From Paraburkholderia sp. CNPSo 3272 (GTDB taxonomy: Bacteria > Pseudomonadota > Gammaproteobacteria > Burkholderiales > Burkholderiaceae): a DNA stretch of 64,000 bases. A model generated the notes under the pieces. That model had not been told where the DNA came from, did no database searches, and worked only from the letters and a program-made list of their open reading frames with translations. A program made the translations under genes and the position numbers. The stretch spans positions 62,001 through 126,000 of the forward strand of contig NZ_JAMBPQ010000015.1 in NCBI RefSeq assembly GCF_024206495.1, in the 5' to 3' direction. Below, piece by piece: positions 8,056 to 16,186 of the stretch; positions within the stretch are counted from its first letter, which is position 1; every line of letters begins with the position of its first letter.

Positions 8056-9081
8056 TCACGCGGCGTTCGCGGTCATCTTGAAGATGCCGGTGGCATTACC
8101 CGCATCGAAGCGCAAATCGGTCTGCCAGCGCCGCGTGACCTGATCGAACGTGCGCTTGCGCGTGATGAACTCGTAGAACGAGCCCGGCACCTCGCGCATC
8201 ACGCGTTGGCCGTCCGCCGCGCGGAACTCGCGCTTGACGGTGTCGGCGCGGTACGCCGTCTGAAACACACGGCCCGAGCGCGAGGTTTCGACGCTGGGCT
8301 TCATCGGGCGCCCCTTGGCCTTCTCGTCGTCCGAGAGCCTGAATACGTCTTCCACGCGGTCGGTCGCGTGATTGAAGGCGTTGCCTTCCGTCGCGATCCA
8401 CGCCATTTCCGCCGATTCCTGCAGCAATGTCTCGTAGTCCGAAACAGACGGCACGTCGTGCTGTCGCGCGAACGCGCCGACGATCACGGGCAGCAGTTGC
8501 AGCGCCGCGTCGAGCGGCAGCGAACCATCGCGTTCGAGTTCGGAGAGTTGCGCAACGGCCAGCGGTGTGAGCGGATCTTTCGACGCGCCCACCACGTTCG
8601 TCACGGCCTGCTGGAACGCCGCCGAAAAGCGCTCGGGGTGCAGTTCGCTCACGAAGAACTGCGCGATCTCGTCGGGCGCGTCTTCGTGGGCGTAGGCGCG
8701 CCCCGTCATGCCGAGCTTGTCCAGCGGATAGCGGCCATTCAGGCGGAAACCGAGCGGACGCAGAATGCGCGTGAACGCCGCTTCGCCGGGCGGCAGCGCG
8801 CCGTTCTGCGCCCAGCGCACCGTGCGCAGCGCGCCATGGTCGAAGTCCACCGCGCCGCCCTGCGCCACCGTATCGTTCGTGTACGTGCGGCCGTTGGGCG
8901 AGCGCTCCAGCAGGTCTTCGAACAGCGCCATGTTCATCGCCTGGGCGAGTTCGGCGCGCGTGACGGTGCCGCTTTCCCAGTCGCCGAGCATCGACGGAAA
9001 ATTCAGCGTTGCAAAGAGGGTTTCGGTTTTCTCGCGGCCAAGCAGCGCGGACAACAAGCGTTCTACGTTCGAATTGCGCAT
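8056..9081 (-). CDS. hglS: DUF1338 family 2-oxoadipate dioxygenase/decarboxylase
   Basis: The 341-residue protein carries the three expected metal-ligand segments of the DUF1338 family: FDHGALRT (His82), GNAFNHATDRVED (second His) and GSFYEFITR (Glu). Members such as Pseudomonas HglS/YdcJ and plant FLO7-like proteins are Fe(II) enzymes that convert 2-oxoadipate to D-2-hydroxyglutarate. This fits the aminotransferase in the same island. I chose ATG 9081, where family-like sequence starts; ATG 9120, with AGAGG upstream, is an alternative that adds 13 residues. It is convergent with the XRE-cupin gene and divergent from a LysR gene. Confidence 0.82.
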   Translation of the reverse strand: MRNSNVERLLSALLGREKTETLFATLNFPSMLGDWESGTVTRAELAQAMNMALFEDLLERSPNGRTYTNDTVAQGGAVDFDHGALRTVRWAQNGALPPGEAAFTRILRPLGFRLNGRYPLDKLGMTGRAYAHEDAPDEIAQFFVSELHPERFSAAFQQAVTNVVGASKDPLTPLAVAQLSELERDGSLPLDAALQLLPVIVGAFARQHDVPSVSDYETLLQESAEMAWIATEGNAFNHATDRVEDVFRLSDDEKAKGRPMKPSVETSRSGRVFQTAYRADTVKREFRAADGQRVMREVPGSFYEFITRKRTFDQVTRRWQTDLRFDAGNATGIFKMTANAA

Positions 9082-9152
9082 CACCAATCTCACAGGAAAC
9101 GACCGCCTCGCAGCGACCATCAAACGTGCCTCTGGCCCTAGGATTCGGCCAA

Positions 9153-9167
9153 CAATACGTAAAACGC
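9153..9167 (-). promoter_or_regulatory. candidate regulator site in the hglS-LysR intergenic region
   Basis: Read on the minus strand, GCGTTTTACGTATTG matches the cores at 2655-2669 and 7078-7092 at the bases GCG...TTACGT..TG. It lies between the divergent hglS and LysR genes, the usual place for a LysR-type site. Confidence 0.4.
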
Positions 9168-9236
9168 ATTATTCAAACGATTGCGCCCAGCGTAAAGCGA
9201 GATTAAATTGTCACTTGATGAGTTTATGGAATCACC

Positions 9237-10148
9237 ATGCGCAAGTTCAAGATCCCGAACATCGGCGCTCTGACGGCCTTCGAGGCCGCGGCGCGGCACG
9301 AGAGCTTCACCCACGCCGCCAAGGAGTTGTTCCTCACCGAAAGCGCGGTTTCGCGCCAGATCGCCACGCTCGAATCGAATCTCGGCGTGCGCCTCTTCGT
9401 TCGCGCCAAACAGCGGGTCGTGCTCACGCGCGCGGGCCGGCTCTATAGCACTCAGGTGCGCCGTGCGCTCGAAAACCTCGATCGCGACACGCTCTCCATC
9501 ATTGCGCACGGCAGCGGCGGCGGTTATCTGGAACTCGCCGTGCTGCCGACTTTCGCGTCCGAGTGGCTGATTCCGCGCCTCAAGGACTTCCACGACCGCA
9601 CGCCCGAGGTGCGCGTAAACATGGGCGTGCGCACCGAGACGTTCTCGTTTGAGGAATCGCATTTCGAAGCCGCGATCCACTACGGCAAGCCGACCTGGCC
9701 CGGTACGTCGTCCGACTTTCTGTTCGGCGAGGAAGTGGTGCCCGTCTGTTCGCCGTCGCTGCTCGCACGCCCCGTCAAGAAGGCGCACGAACTGCTCGCC
9801 TACCCGCTGCTGCACTCCACCACCCGCCCCGACGCTTGGACGCGCTGGTTCTCCGACCTCGGCGTGGAAGACAACGCCACCATGCACGGCGTGCGCTACG
9901 AACTGCACACTATGCTGATCGCCGCTGCTGCCGCCGGTCTCGGCGTCGCGCTGGTGCCGAAGTTCTTCGTCGAAGGCCAGCTAGAGCGGTTCGGCGTCGT
10001 CGTCCCGTTCGAAGCGCCTGCTATTGCCGATGGCGGCTACTACTTCGTCTATCCGACCGAACTCAGCCACGGCAAGCCGCTGGAGATGTTCCGCGCGTGG
10101 CTGCTCGAGCAGGCGCTCGCCTACAACGCCTCGCAAGGGCAACGCTGA
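9237..10148 (+). CDS. LysR-family regulator, GcvA-like
   Basis: The 303-residue protein has the LysR winged helix at residues 1-65 (FEAAARHESFTHAAKELFLT, AVSRQIATLE, GVRLFVR) and a type 2 periplasmic-binding effector domain (LAVLPTFASEWLIPRL; GLGVALVPKFFVE). It is transcribed away from hglS across a 155-base region that includes a motif repeated before two other genes of the island. LysR proteins usually control the divergent neighbour, so control of hglS and perhaps the aminotransferase and transport genes is inferred. GGAA before the ATG serves as ribosome site. Confidence 0.88.
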   Translation: MRKFKIPNIGALTAFEAAARHESFTHAAKELFLTESAVSRQIATLESNLGVRLFVRAKQRVVLTRAGRLYSTQVRRALENLDRDTLSIIAHGSGGGYLELAVLPTFASEWLIPRLKDFHDRTPEVRVNMGVRTETFSFEESHFEAAIHYGKPTWPGTSSDFLFGEEVVPVCSPSLLARPVKKAHELLAYPLLHSTTRPDAWTRWFSDLGVEDNATMHGVRYELHTMLIAAAAAGLGVALVPKFFVEGQLERFGVVVPFEAPAIADGGYYFVYPTELSHGKPLEMFRAWLLEQALAYNASQGQR

Positions 10149-10188
10149 TCGGCGGGGCGAGGACGCGCGATATACGATCAGAAAAAAG

Positions 10189-10202
10189 TTTCCTATAGGA
10201 AA
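10189..10202. promoter_or_regulatory. perfect palindrome TTTCCTATAGGAAA, candidate operator
   Basis: This 14-base perfect palindrome lies 49 bases upstream of the DadA-like gene, in its promoter region. It shares both arms with the site at 5705 before amaB. It is the cleanest copy in the window and links the D-amino-acid operon to the same proposed regulator. Confidence 0.55.
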
Positions 10203-10250
10203 TAGTTCGGTTAGCATCGAACGAAATCACTTCTTCGTCGCGAGACTGAC

Positions 10251-11492
10251 ATGGAAGACGTCGTCGTCATCGGTGCGGGCATCATCGGGGTCTGCGCCGC
10301 GCTCAAGCTGGCGCAGCGCGGCATGCGCGTGCGTATCGTCGACAGCGCGCCGCCCGGTTCGGGCTGCTCCTTCGGCAACGCGGGCCTGATCGCGGTCGAT
10401 CATGTCGCGCCGCTCGCGAGCCCCGAGACGATGGCCGGCCTGCCTCGCATGCTGCTGCGCCGCGACAGCCCGCTGCGCCTGCACAAACGCAGCCTGCCGC
10501 GCATGGCGCCGTGGCTGCTGGAGTTCGCCGCGCAGGCGCAGCGCCCCCGCTTTCGGCGCAACACGCTCGCGCTCGCGAGTCTCGTGACCGGCGCGGGGCA
10601 AGCCTGGCGTCGACTGCTCGATCAGCACGTTGCCGACGACCTCTTCCGCGACATCGGCTCGCTCTACGTGTTCGAACAACCCGTTGCGCACGCAACCGAA
10701 CGCGCGCAACTCGACCTGCTCGACCGGCACGGCGTGCGCTACGAAACTCTCACGGCCGCGCAGGTGCGGCGCGATTATTTGCCGTCGCTCACGCCGCATA
10801 TCAGCCATGCGCGCTACTTTCCCGGCATGGCTTCGGTCACGAACCCGCAGCAGGTCGTCGAGCGCATTTTCGAGGCCGCGCTCGCAGCGGGCGCGAGATT
10901 CACGAGCGCTGCCGTCGATGCATTGCGCGTCCTGCCCGATGGCCGTATCGGCGTGACGCTGAGCGGCGCGATGCACCCAGCCGCCAAGGTGCTGATCGCG
11001 GCGGGCTCGCGCAGCGCCGAACTCGCACAGCAGCTGGGCGCCAGGATTGCGCTGACCAACGAGCGCGGCTATCACGTCCAGCTCGGCGCGCCCTCGCAGG
11101 ACACGCTGCGCGTGCCCGTGAGCTTCGTCGAGCGCGGCTTCACCTGTAACCCGATGGCGCAAGGCATCCGGCTTGCCGGCACCGTCGAGCTCGGCGCGCG
11201 CGGCGCACCCGACTGGCGCCGCGCCGACATGCTCGCCGCGCAGTTCCAGACGCTCTTTCCCGGCGCACGCGCGGCGCAGGTCGCAAGCCGCTGGTACGGC
11301 GAGCGCCCCACGCTGCCCGACTATCTGCCGATGATCGGCGAGATGCGCGGCGCACGGAACGTGTTCGTCGCGACCGGCCATCAGCATCTGGGCCTCACGC
11401 TCGGGCCGCTCAGCGGCGAACTCGTCGCACAATTGATGACGCGCGAGACGCCCGCCGTCGATCTCGCGCCGTTTCGCATCGAGCGCTTTTGA
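10251..11492 (+). CDS. DadA-like D-amino-acid dehydrogenase
   Basis: The 413-residue flavoprotein has the N-terminal FAD motif VVVIGAGIIGVCAALKL, the C-S-F-G-N-A-G segment typical of DadA, and a C-terminal GHQHLGLTLGPLSGEL. DadA-type enzymes deaminate D-amino acids to 2-oxo acids at the inner face of the membrane and pass electrons to quinone. It heads a probable operon with a ketimine reductase and an asparaginase-like gene. With D-lysine, the product would cyclise to piperideine-2-carboxylate, the substrate expected for the next gene; D-proline or hydroxyproline isomers are alternatives. Confidence 0.8.
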   Translation: MEDVVVIGAGIIGVCAALKLAQRGMRVRIVDSAPPGSGCSFGNAGLIAVDHVAPLASPETMAGLPRMLLRRDSPLRLHKRSLPRMAPWLLEFAAQAQRPRFRRNTLALASLVTGAGQAWRRLLDQHVADDLFRDIGSLYVFEQPVAHATERAQLDLLDRHGVRYETLTAAQVRRDYLPSLTPHISHARYFPGMASVTNPQQVVERIFEAALAAGARFTSAAVDALRVLPDGRIGVTLSGAMHPAAKVLIAAGSRSAELAQQLGARIALTNERGYHVQLGAPSQDTLRVPVSFVERGFTCNPMAQGIRLAGTVELGARGAPDWRRADMLAAQFQTLFPGARAAQVASRWYGERPTLPDYLPMIGEMRGARNVFVATGHQHLGLTLGPLSGELVAQLMTRETPAVDLAPFRIERF

Positions 11493-11550
11493 GGCCGGCG
11501 GCCGGAACTCACGCCGCTACACCGACGCATTCAACAGGAGAGAAGATTCG

Positions 11551-12459
11551 ATGGAGCCCATCGCGATTTACGACGCAACCGCCACGGCACGCCTGCTCGA
11601 CTTCGGCGTGCTGCTCGACGCCCTCGCCACGGCCGCGCAGGACCACGACGCGGGCCGCATTCACGCGCCCGTGCGCACGGGCGTGCCGCTCAAGGGCAAC
11701 GGCGTCATGCTCTCGATGCCCGCCAGCGCCGACGACATCGCCATCCACAAGCTCGTGAGCGTGTGCCCGGCCAACGCGACGCTCGGCATGCCGACCATCT
11801 TCGGCGCGGTGACGGTGTGCAACGGCGCGACTGGGCAGCCGGAGTTCATCCTCGACGGCCCGACCGTGACCGGGCGGCGCACCGCGGCGCTCTCCATGCT
11901 GGGCGTGCGCCTCTTTCATCCCGGCGCGCCGCGCGCGTTTCTGGTCATCGGCACCGGACAGCAGGCGCGTTTTCATGCCGAGGCGATCGGCGTGCTTCAC
12001 CCGGCGGCGACGCTCTATGTGAAAGGCCGGACGGAAGCGTCCGAACAAGCGTTCCGCGCCCACTTCGCGCAGTCCGGCGTGAACGTGACGCCCGCGCATG
12101 GCGCGGTACCGGAAGCAGTCGACGTAGTCATCGCCGCGACGACGAGCAAGACGCCCGTGTACGACGACGCGGCGCGAAACGACCGGCTCGTGATCGGCGT
12201 GGGCGCCTTCACGCCGGACGCGGCCGAAATCGCCGAGGACACGGTGCGCGCGAGCCGCGTGTTCGTCGACGATCTCGCGGCCGCGCGCGAAGAAGCCGGC
12301 GACCTGCTGCAGGCCGGCATCGACTGGGCGAACGTGCGCTCGATTGGCTCCGCTGTGGCAAACGGCGCGGCGCATGATGGCAGTCCGATGCTGCTGAAAA
12401 CGGTCGGCAGCGGCGCGTGGGATCTCGCGGCGTGCCGCGTTGCCCGGCAAATGCGCTGA
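11551..12459 (+). CDS. ketimine reductase, ornithine cyclodeaminase/mu-crystallin family
   Basis: The 302-residue protein belongs to the OCD/mu-crystallin family: HKLVSVCPANATLG, TGRRTAALSMLG, and the nucleotide-binding LVIGTGQQARFHAEA. Bacterial members next to D-amino-acid dehydrogenases reduce delta1-piperideine-2-carboxylate or delta1-pyrroline-2-carboxylate with NAD(P)H to L-pipecolate or L-proline. That role fits here better than ornithine cyclisation, since no ornithine genes are nearby. AGGAGAG lies before the start, and the gene follows the dehydrogenase after 58 bases. Confidence 0.78.
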   Translation: MEPIAIYDATATARLLDFGVLLDALATAAQDHDAGRIHAPVRTGVPLKGNGVMLSMPASADDIAIHKLVSVCPANATLGMPTIFGAVTVCNGATGQPEFILDGPTVTGRRTAALSMLGVRLFHPGAPRAFLVIGTGQQARFHAEAIGVLHPAATLYVKGRTEASEQAFRAHFAQSGVNVTPAHGAVPEAVDVVIAATTSKTPVYDDAARNDRLVIGVGAFTPDAAEIAEDTVRASRVFVDDLAAAREEAGDLLQAGIDWANVRSIGSAVANGAAHDGSPMLLKTVGSGAWDLAACRVARQMR

Positions 12460-12532
12460 CACGCACGCGCGGATTAGAATCGCACATCGATCGCGCAGCG
12501 CGATCCCATCCGAGAGCCAAGGCAAACGCACC

Positions 12533-13612
12533 ATGACGACGAGCGCTCCCCAACCCGCCGTGAAGGTCCTGCGCGGCGGTGTCATCGAAACCACGCATAT
12601 CGCCCACATCGCCGTGGTCGACGCCCAAGGCCGCCTGCTCTACGCGTTCGGCGACCCGCATCGCATGACGCTCGTGCGCTCGGCGGCCAAGCCAGCGCAG
12701 GCGCTCGCCGTGGCCGAAACCGGCGCGCTCGAGCGCTTTCACTTCGACGACGCCGATCTCGCACTCATGTGCGCCTCGCATAGCAGCGAGGACCGCCATA
12801 TCGAGCGGACGCGCGCGATGCTAGCCAAAGTGTCCGCTTCGGAATCGGACCTGCGCTGCGGCGGCCATGTGCCGATCTCGGACGCCGTCTACAAGGCGTG
12901 GATCAAGCGCGACTTCACGCCGGGTGCCGTGTGCAGCAATTGCTCGGGCAAGCACGCGGGCATGCTGGCCGGCGCCCGCGCCATCGGCGCGGCGCTGGCC
13001 GACTACCATCTGCCTTCGCACCCCTTGCAGCAACATGTGAAGCGGGTCGTGGCCGAGGTTTGCGACCTTCCCGTGACGAGCGTCGAGTGGGGCATCGACG
13101 GCTGCAATCTGCCCACGCCGGCCTTCCCGCTCGACCGGCTCGCCCGCCTGTTCGTGAAGCTCGCCGATGCGCAGGACCACGCGGCGTTGCCAGGCTCGGC
13201 CGCGGCCGACACGCGCTCGCAGGCGCTCGCCCACATCTATCGCGCGATGACGTCGTATCCGGAACTCGTGGCGGGCGAAGGCCGCTTCTGCACGGCGCTC
13301 ATGAGCGCGTTCGAAGGTGCGCTCGTCGGCAAGCTGGGCGCGGCGGGCAGTTATGCGATTGGCGTGCGCGCAAGCGCGGCCACCGCAACGCATACGGGCG
13401 GCCCGGCATTGGGTATCGCCGTGAAGATCGAGGACGGTGATCTGACCGCGCTCCATGCCACCGTCGTGGAAGTGCTCAGGCAACTGGGCATCGGCACGAC
13501 GGAACAGCTGGCACAACTAAGCAAATTCGACGCCCCGCGCATCGTCAATACGATGGGCGTCGAGACGGGCTACGTCGCGCCGCAGTTCACGCTGGTGCGC
13601 GTCGCTTCGTAA
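12533..13612 (+). CDS. asparaginase II family (Rhizobium AnsA type) amidohydrolase
   Basis: The 359-residue protein is of the Rhizobium-type asparaginase II family, unrelated to the E. coli enzymes. Conserved blocks are RSAAKPAQA, CASHSSED, NCSGKHAGM (Cys and Lys of the active site), and WGIDGCNLPTPAF (Asp and Cys). Characterised members hydrolyse L-asparagine. The gene follows the ketimine reductase by 73 bases, so it is probably in the same transcript, which raises the chance that it acts on another amide. The start at 12533 was preferred over an upstream frame extension that overlaps the previous gene. Confidence 0.82.
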   Translation: MTTSAPQPAVKVLRGGVIETTHIAHIAVVDAQGRLLYAFGDPHRMTLVRSAAKPAQALAVAETGALERFHFDDADLALMCASHSSEDRHIERTRAMLAKVSASESDLRCGGHVPISDAVYKAWIKRDFTPGAVCSNCSGKHAGMLAGARAIGAALADYHLPSHPLQQHVKRVVAEVCDLPVTSVEWGIDGCNLPTPAFPLDRLARLFVKLADAQDHAALPGSAAADTRSQALAHIYRAMTSYPELVAGEGRFCTALMSAFEGALVGKLGAAGSYAIGVRASAATATHTGGPALGIAVKIEDGDLTALHATVVEVLRQLGIGTTEQLAQLSKFDAPRIVNTMGVETGYVAPQFTLVRVAS

Positions 13613-13618
13613 TCAGCG

Positions 13619-13651
13619 AAAAATCGGCGCGCGGGCTTTGCAAGCCCGCGC
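13619..13651 (-). terminator. rho-independent terminator after the debranching enzyme
   Basis: A perfect 10-base stem, GCGCGGGCTT with AAGCCCGCGC and a 3-base loop, is followed on the minus strand by a short T-run. It lies between the convergent asparaginase and debranching-enzyme genes, just after the stop of the latter. Confidence 0.75.
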
Positions 13652-13657
13652 CCAGAG

Positions 13658-15937
13658 TCACAGCAACGCCACGACCTTCACGTCGCTGCGATCGGCCGAT
13701 GCCACGACCTTGCCGTCCACGCGGCGGAACATGAGCGTCACCGTATGCTTGCCCACGCGCAGATCGCCCACTTCTAGCCAGTCGATGCCTTCGGGCAGCA
13801 TGGGCTGCTCGACGCGCACCTCGTTGCGCGCCGCGTCGATCGTCATGCCAAGACACGCTTCGAGCATCATGAACGGCGAACCCGCGGCCCAGGCTTGCGG
13901 CAGGCAGGCCACCGGATATGCGGTAGGCGGCTCGCCGCGCCGGCGCGGGAACCCGCAGAACAGTTCGGGCAGACGCATGTCGAACGTGACCGCAGCCTCG
14001 AACAGCGCCTGCAGGAGGCGCACCGCTGCCGCCTTGTGGCCATAGCGCGCGAGACCGCGTGCGCACAACGCGTTGTCGTGCGGCCAGACGGAGCCGTTGT
14101 GGTACGCCATGGGGTTGAAACGCGCCTGGCCCGCCGCGAGCGTACGCACGCCCCAGCCCGTGTGGAACAGCGCCGATTCGAGCGCTTCCGCCACGGCGCG
14201 GCCGCGCTCCTCCTCGGGCAGCCCGAAGGCGAGCAGATGTCCCGCGTTCGACGCGAGCACGCGGCAAAGATCGCCGTGGCCATCGAGCGCAATGCCGTAG
14301 AACTCCGACTCCGGCATCCAGAACTTATCTTCCACGCAGCGGCGAATATTCGCGGCGCGCGCGCCGTAGCGCGCCGCGTCTTCCACCTGGCCGCGATGCA
14401 TGGCGAAACGCGACATCGTTTCGAACGCCGCGCTCGCGTACGCCTGCACTTCGACGAGCGCGATCGGACCGTCGGGGAAACGGCCGTCGGCATGGAAGAC
14501 GGAGTCGTGACTGTCCTTCCAGCCCTGGTTGGCGAGCCCGCCTTCCGATTCGCGCCGGTAGTCGAGCAGACCGAGTTTGTTGCGGTCGCATACACCTGCG
14601 ACCCAGGCCGCCGCGCGTTCCAGCGCCGGCCACAACTCCTCGATCAGCGAGACGTCGCCCGTGCGGTCGACATAAGCGCCCGCCAGCACGACGAAGAGCG
14701 GCGTGGTGTCCACCCCGCCGTAGTAGAGCGCGAACGGCACTTCGCCCGTGGCGGCCATCTCGCTCTTGCGCATTTCGTGCATGATCTTGCCGACCGCCGC
14801 GTCGCGGAACGCCGAATCCTCGCGTGCCTGATGTTCCGCGAGAAAACGCAGCACGCCGCGCGCGAGCGCCGGCGTTAGCCACAGCGTCTGCAGCGACGTG
14901 ATGACCGCGTCGCGGCCGAACGGCGTGGAAAACCACGGAATGCCCGCGTACGGATACGGGCCGGTCGGCAGGTCGGTAGTCAAAAGACCGAGGTCGGCGA
15001 TCGAGCGGTTGATCCACGCATTGAAGAGCGGGTTGCTCGACCGCAAATGCGCCGCCGCGCGGCGGCGTTCGCGCATCACGATATGCGAGTCGACCAACGC
15101 AGCGCGCTGGGCGCCGCGGCCCACGCGCTGCTCCTGCGAGTCCGAGAGGCAATGGGGCGGCTGGAAGATGCCCGCGCTCTGCGTGCCGGGCGCGGCGCCG
15201 GGCATGGCCTCGACTTCGATCGCCACCGAGAGATAGATCGAGACGCAGGCCTGCGCGGGCAGATCGACGGTGAAGTCGGCGCGATCGGCGAGGAGTTTGT
15301 TCGGGGTGGGCGAGAACTCGATACGCACGCGCCGCGCGACCTTGTCGAGGCCGATGTATTCGAGCCGGACTTCGCCGTCTTCGACACGCGGCGGCATGAG
15401 CGTGCCGCGTTTTTCGCGCTTCAGGCCGCGCACCTCGAACATGTCGCGGAAGTCGCTTGCGAACGAGATGGAAAGCGGCACCACGGCGTCTTCGGTGCCG
15501 TAGTTCGTGAGTTCGATGGCCTCGGTCATCATCGTGCCGGAGAGCACGCGCTCGCGCTGCACGTGAATCACGCCTTCGGGCGTGGTAGTTCCGCCGAGCG
15601 GCGGCAGCGGACGATTGGTCAGGTGGGCCGTGAACACGGCGTTGTCGCTGCTGACGCTGCCCGAGAGCAGCGAGGGCACGCGTCCGCCGAAAGTGAGGCG
15701 CAGCGACGAGAGCACGCGCGTGTCGTTGACGAACAGGCCGTCGTCGATGCCGGTGATGTCGCCGAGCGGATCGTTGACGATGAAGGTGCCGCCCGACTTC
15801 AGCACATGCTGGTCGGCGCTTGCAACCTCTGGCGTTTCGGGCGCGATGAACGCGCTGTCGGTTTCCCGCGTGTCCTGGTCGGGATGATCCACGCCGCTTG
15901 AGCGCGTGACGCCGCCGAGTGTTTCAGGATCCTGCAT
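13658..15937 (-). CDS. amylo-alpha-1,6-glucosidase (glycogen debranching) family protein
   Basis: The 759-residue protein has a beta-rich GDE N-terminal domain (about 35-300; VNDPLGDITGIDDGLFVNDT) and an (alpha/alpha)6-barrel C-terminal domain (about 330-740), with AGIPWFSTPFGRDAVITSL, YGGVDTTPLFV, NQGWKDSHDS, and YHNGSVWPHDNAL. These are typical of bacterial debranching-type glucosidases that trim alpha-1,6 branches or related glucans. The start at 15937 has AGGAGG nine bases upstream; further upstream codons lack similarity. No glycogen genes are adjacent. Confidence 0.85.
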   Translation of the reverse strand: MQDPETLGGVTRSSGVDHPDQDTRETDSAFIAPETPEVASADQHVLKSGGTFIVNDPLGDITGIDDGLFVNDTRVLSSLRLTFGGRVPSLLSGSVSSDNAVFTAHLTNRPLPPLGGTTTPEGVIHVQRERVLSGTMMTEAIELTNYGTEDAVVPLSISFASDFRDMFEVRGLKREKRGTLMPPRVEDGEVRLEYIGLDKVARRVRIEFSPTPNKLLADRADFTVDLPAQACVSIYLSVAIEVEAMPGAAPGTQSAGIFQPPHCLSDSQEQRVGRGAQRAALVDSHIVMRERRRAAAHLRSSNPLFNAWINRSIADLGLLTTDLPTGPYPYAGIPWFSTPFGRDAVITSLQTLWLTPALARGVLRFLAEHQAREDSAFRDAAVGKIMHEMRKSEMAATGEVPFALYYGGVDTTPLFVVLAGAYVDRTGDVSLIEELWPALERAAAWVAGVCDRNKLGLLDYRRESEGGLANQGWKDSHDSVFHADGRFPDGPIALVEVQAYASAAFETMSRFAMHRGQVEDAARYGARAANIRRCVEDKFWMPESEFYGIALDGHGDLCRVLASNAGHLLAFGLPEEERGRAVAEALESALFHTGWGVRTLAAGQARFNPMAYHNGSVWPHDNALCARGLARYGHKAAAVRLLQALFEAAVTFDMRLPELFCGFPRRRGEPPTAYPVACLPQAWAAGSPFMMLEACLGMTIDAARNEVRVEQPMLPEGIDWLEVGDLRVGKHTVTLMFRRVDGKVVASADRSDVKVVALL

Positions 15938-16097
15938 TGCGTGCCTCCTGGGTCCCATGCAAAGGGTTACGGTACGGTTCGCTTGCGGTTGATTGTAGTG
16001 GCTTCCGCGCACGCGTTGGGCGAATGCGCGAAGAACGGGCGAAAGATACGCGCGAAATGAGTGGCAAATCGCAGTGCGGAGCAAGGAACGTGCGCGG

Positions 16098-16139
16098 AAA
16101 AAATTGCGGGCGCCGGCACGATGTACGTGCGGGCGCCCG
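16098..16139 (-). terminator. rho-independent terminator of gltA
   Basis: The arms CGGGCGCCGGCACG (16107-16120) and CGTGCGGGCGCCCG (16126-16139) pair in 13 of 14 positions and are followed on the minus strand by T6. The hairpin begins 47 bases after the gltA stop. Confidence 0.85.
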
Positions 16140-16186
16140 TGTAAGGCGGTGCGCTCGCGCGCCGGAAGCGGCGCGCGCCGTGAGGA

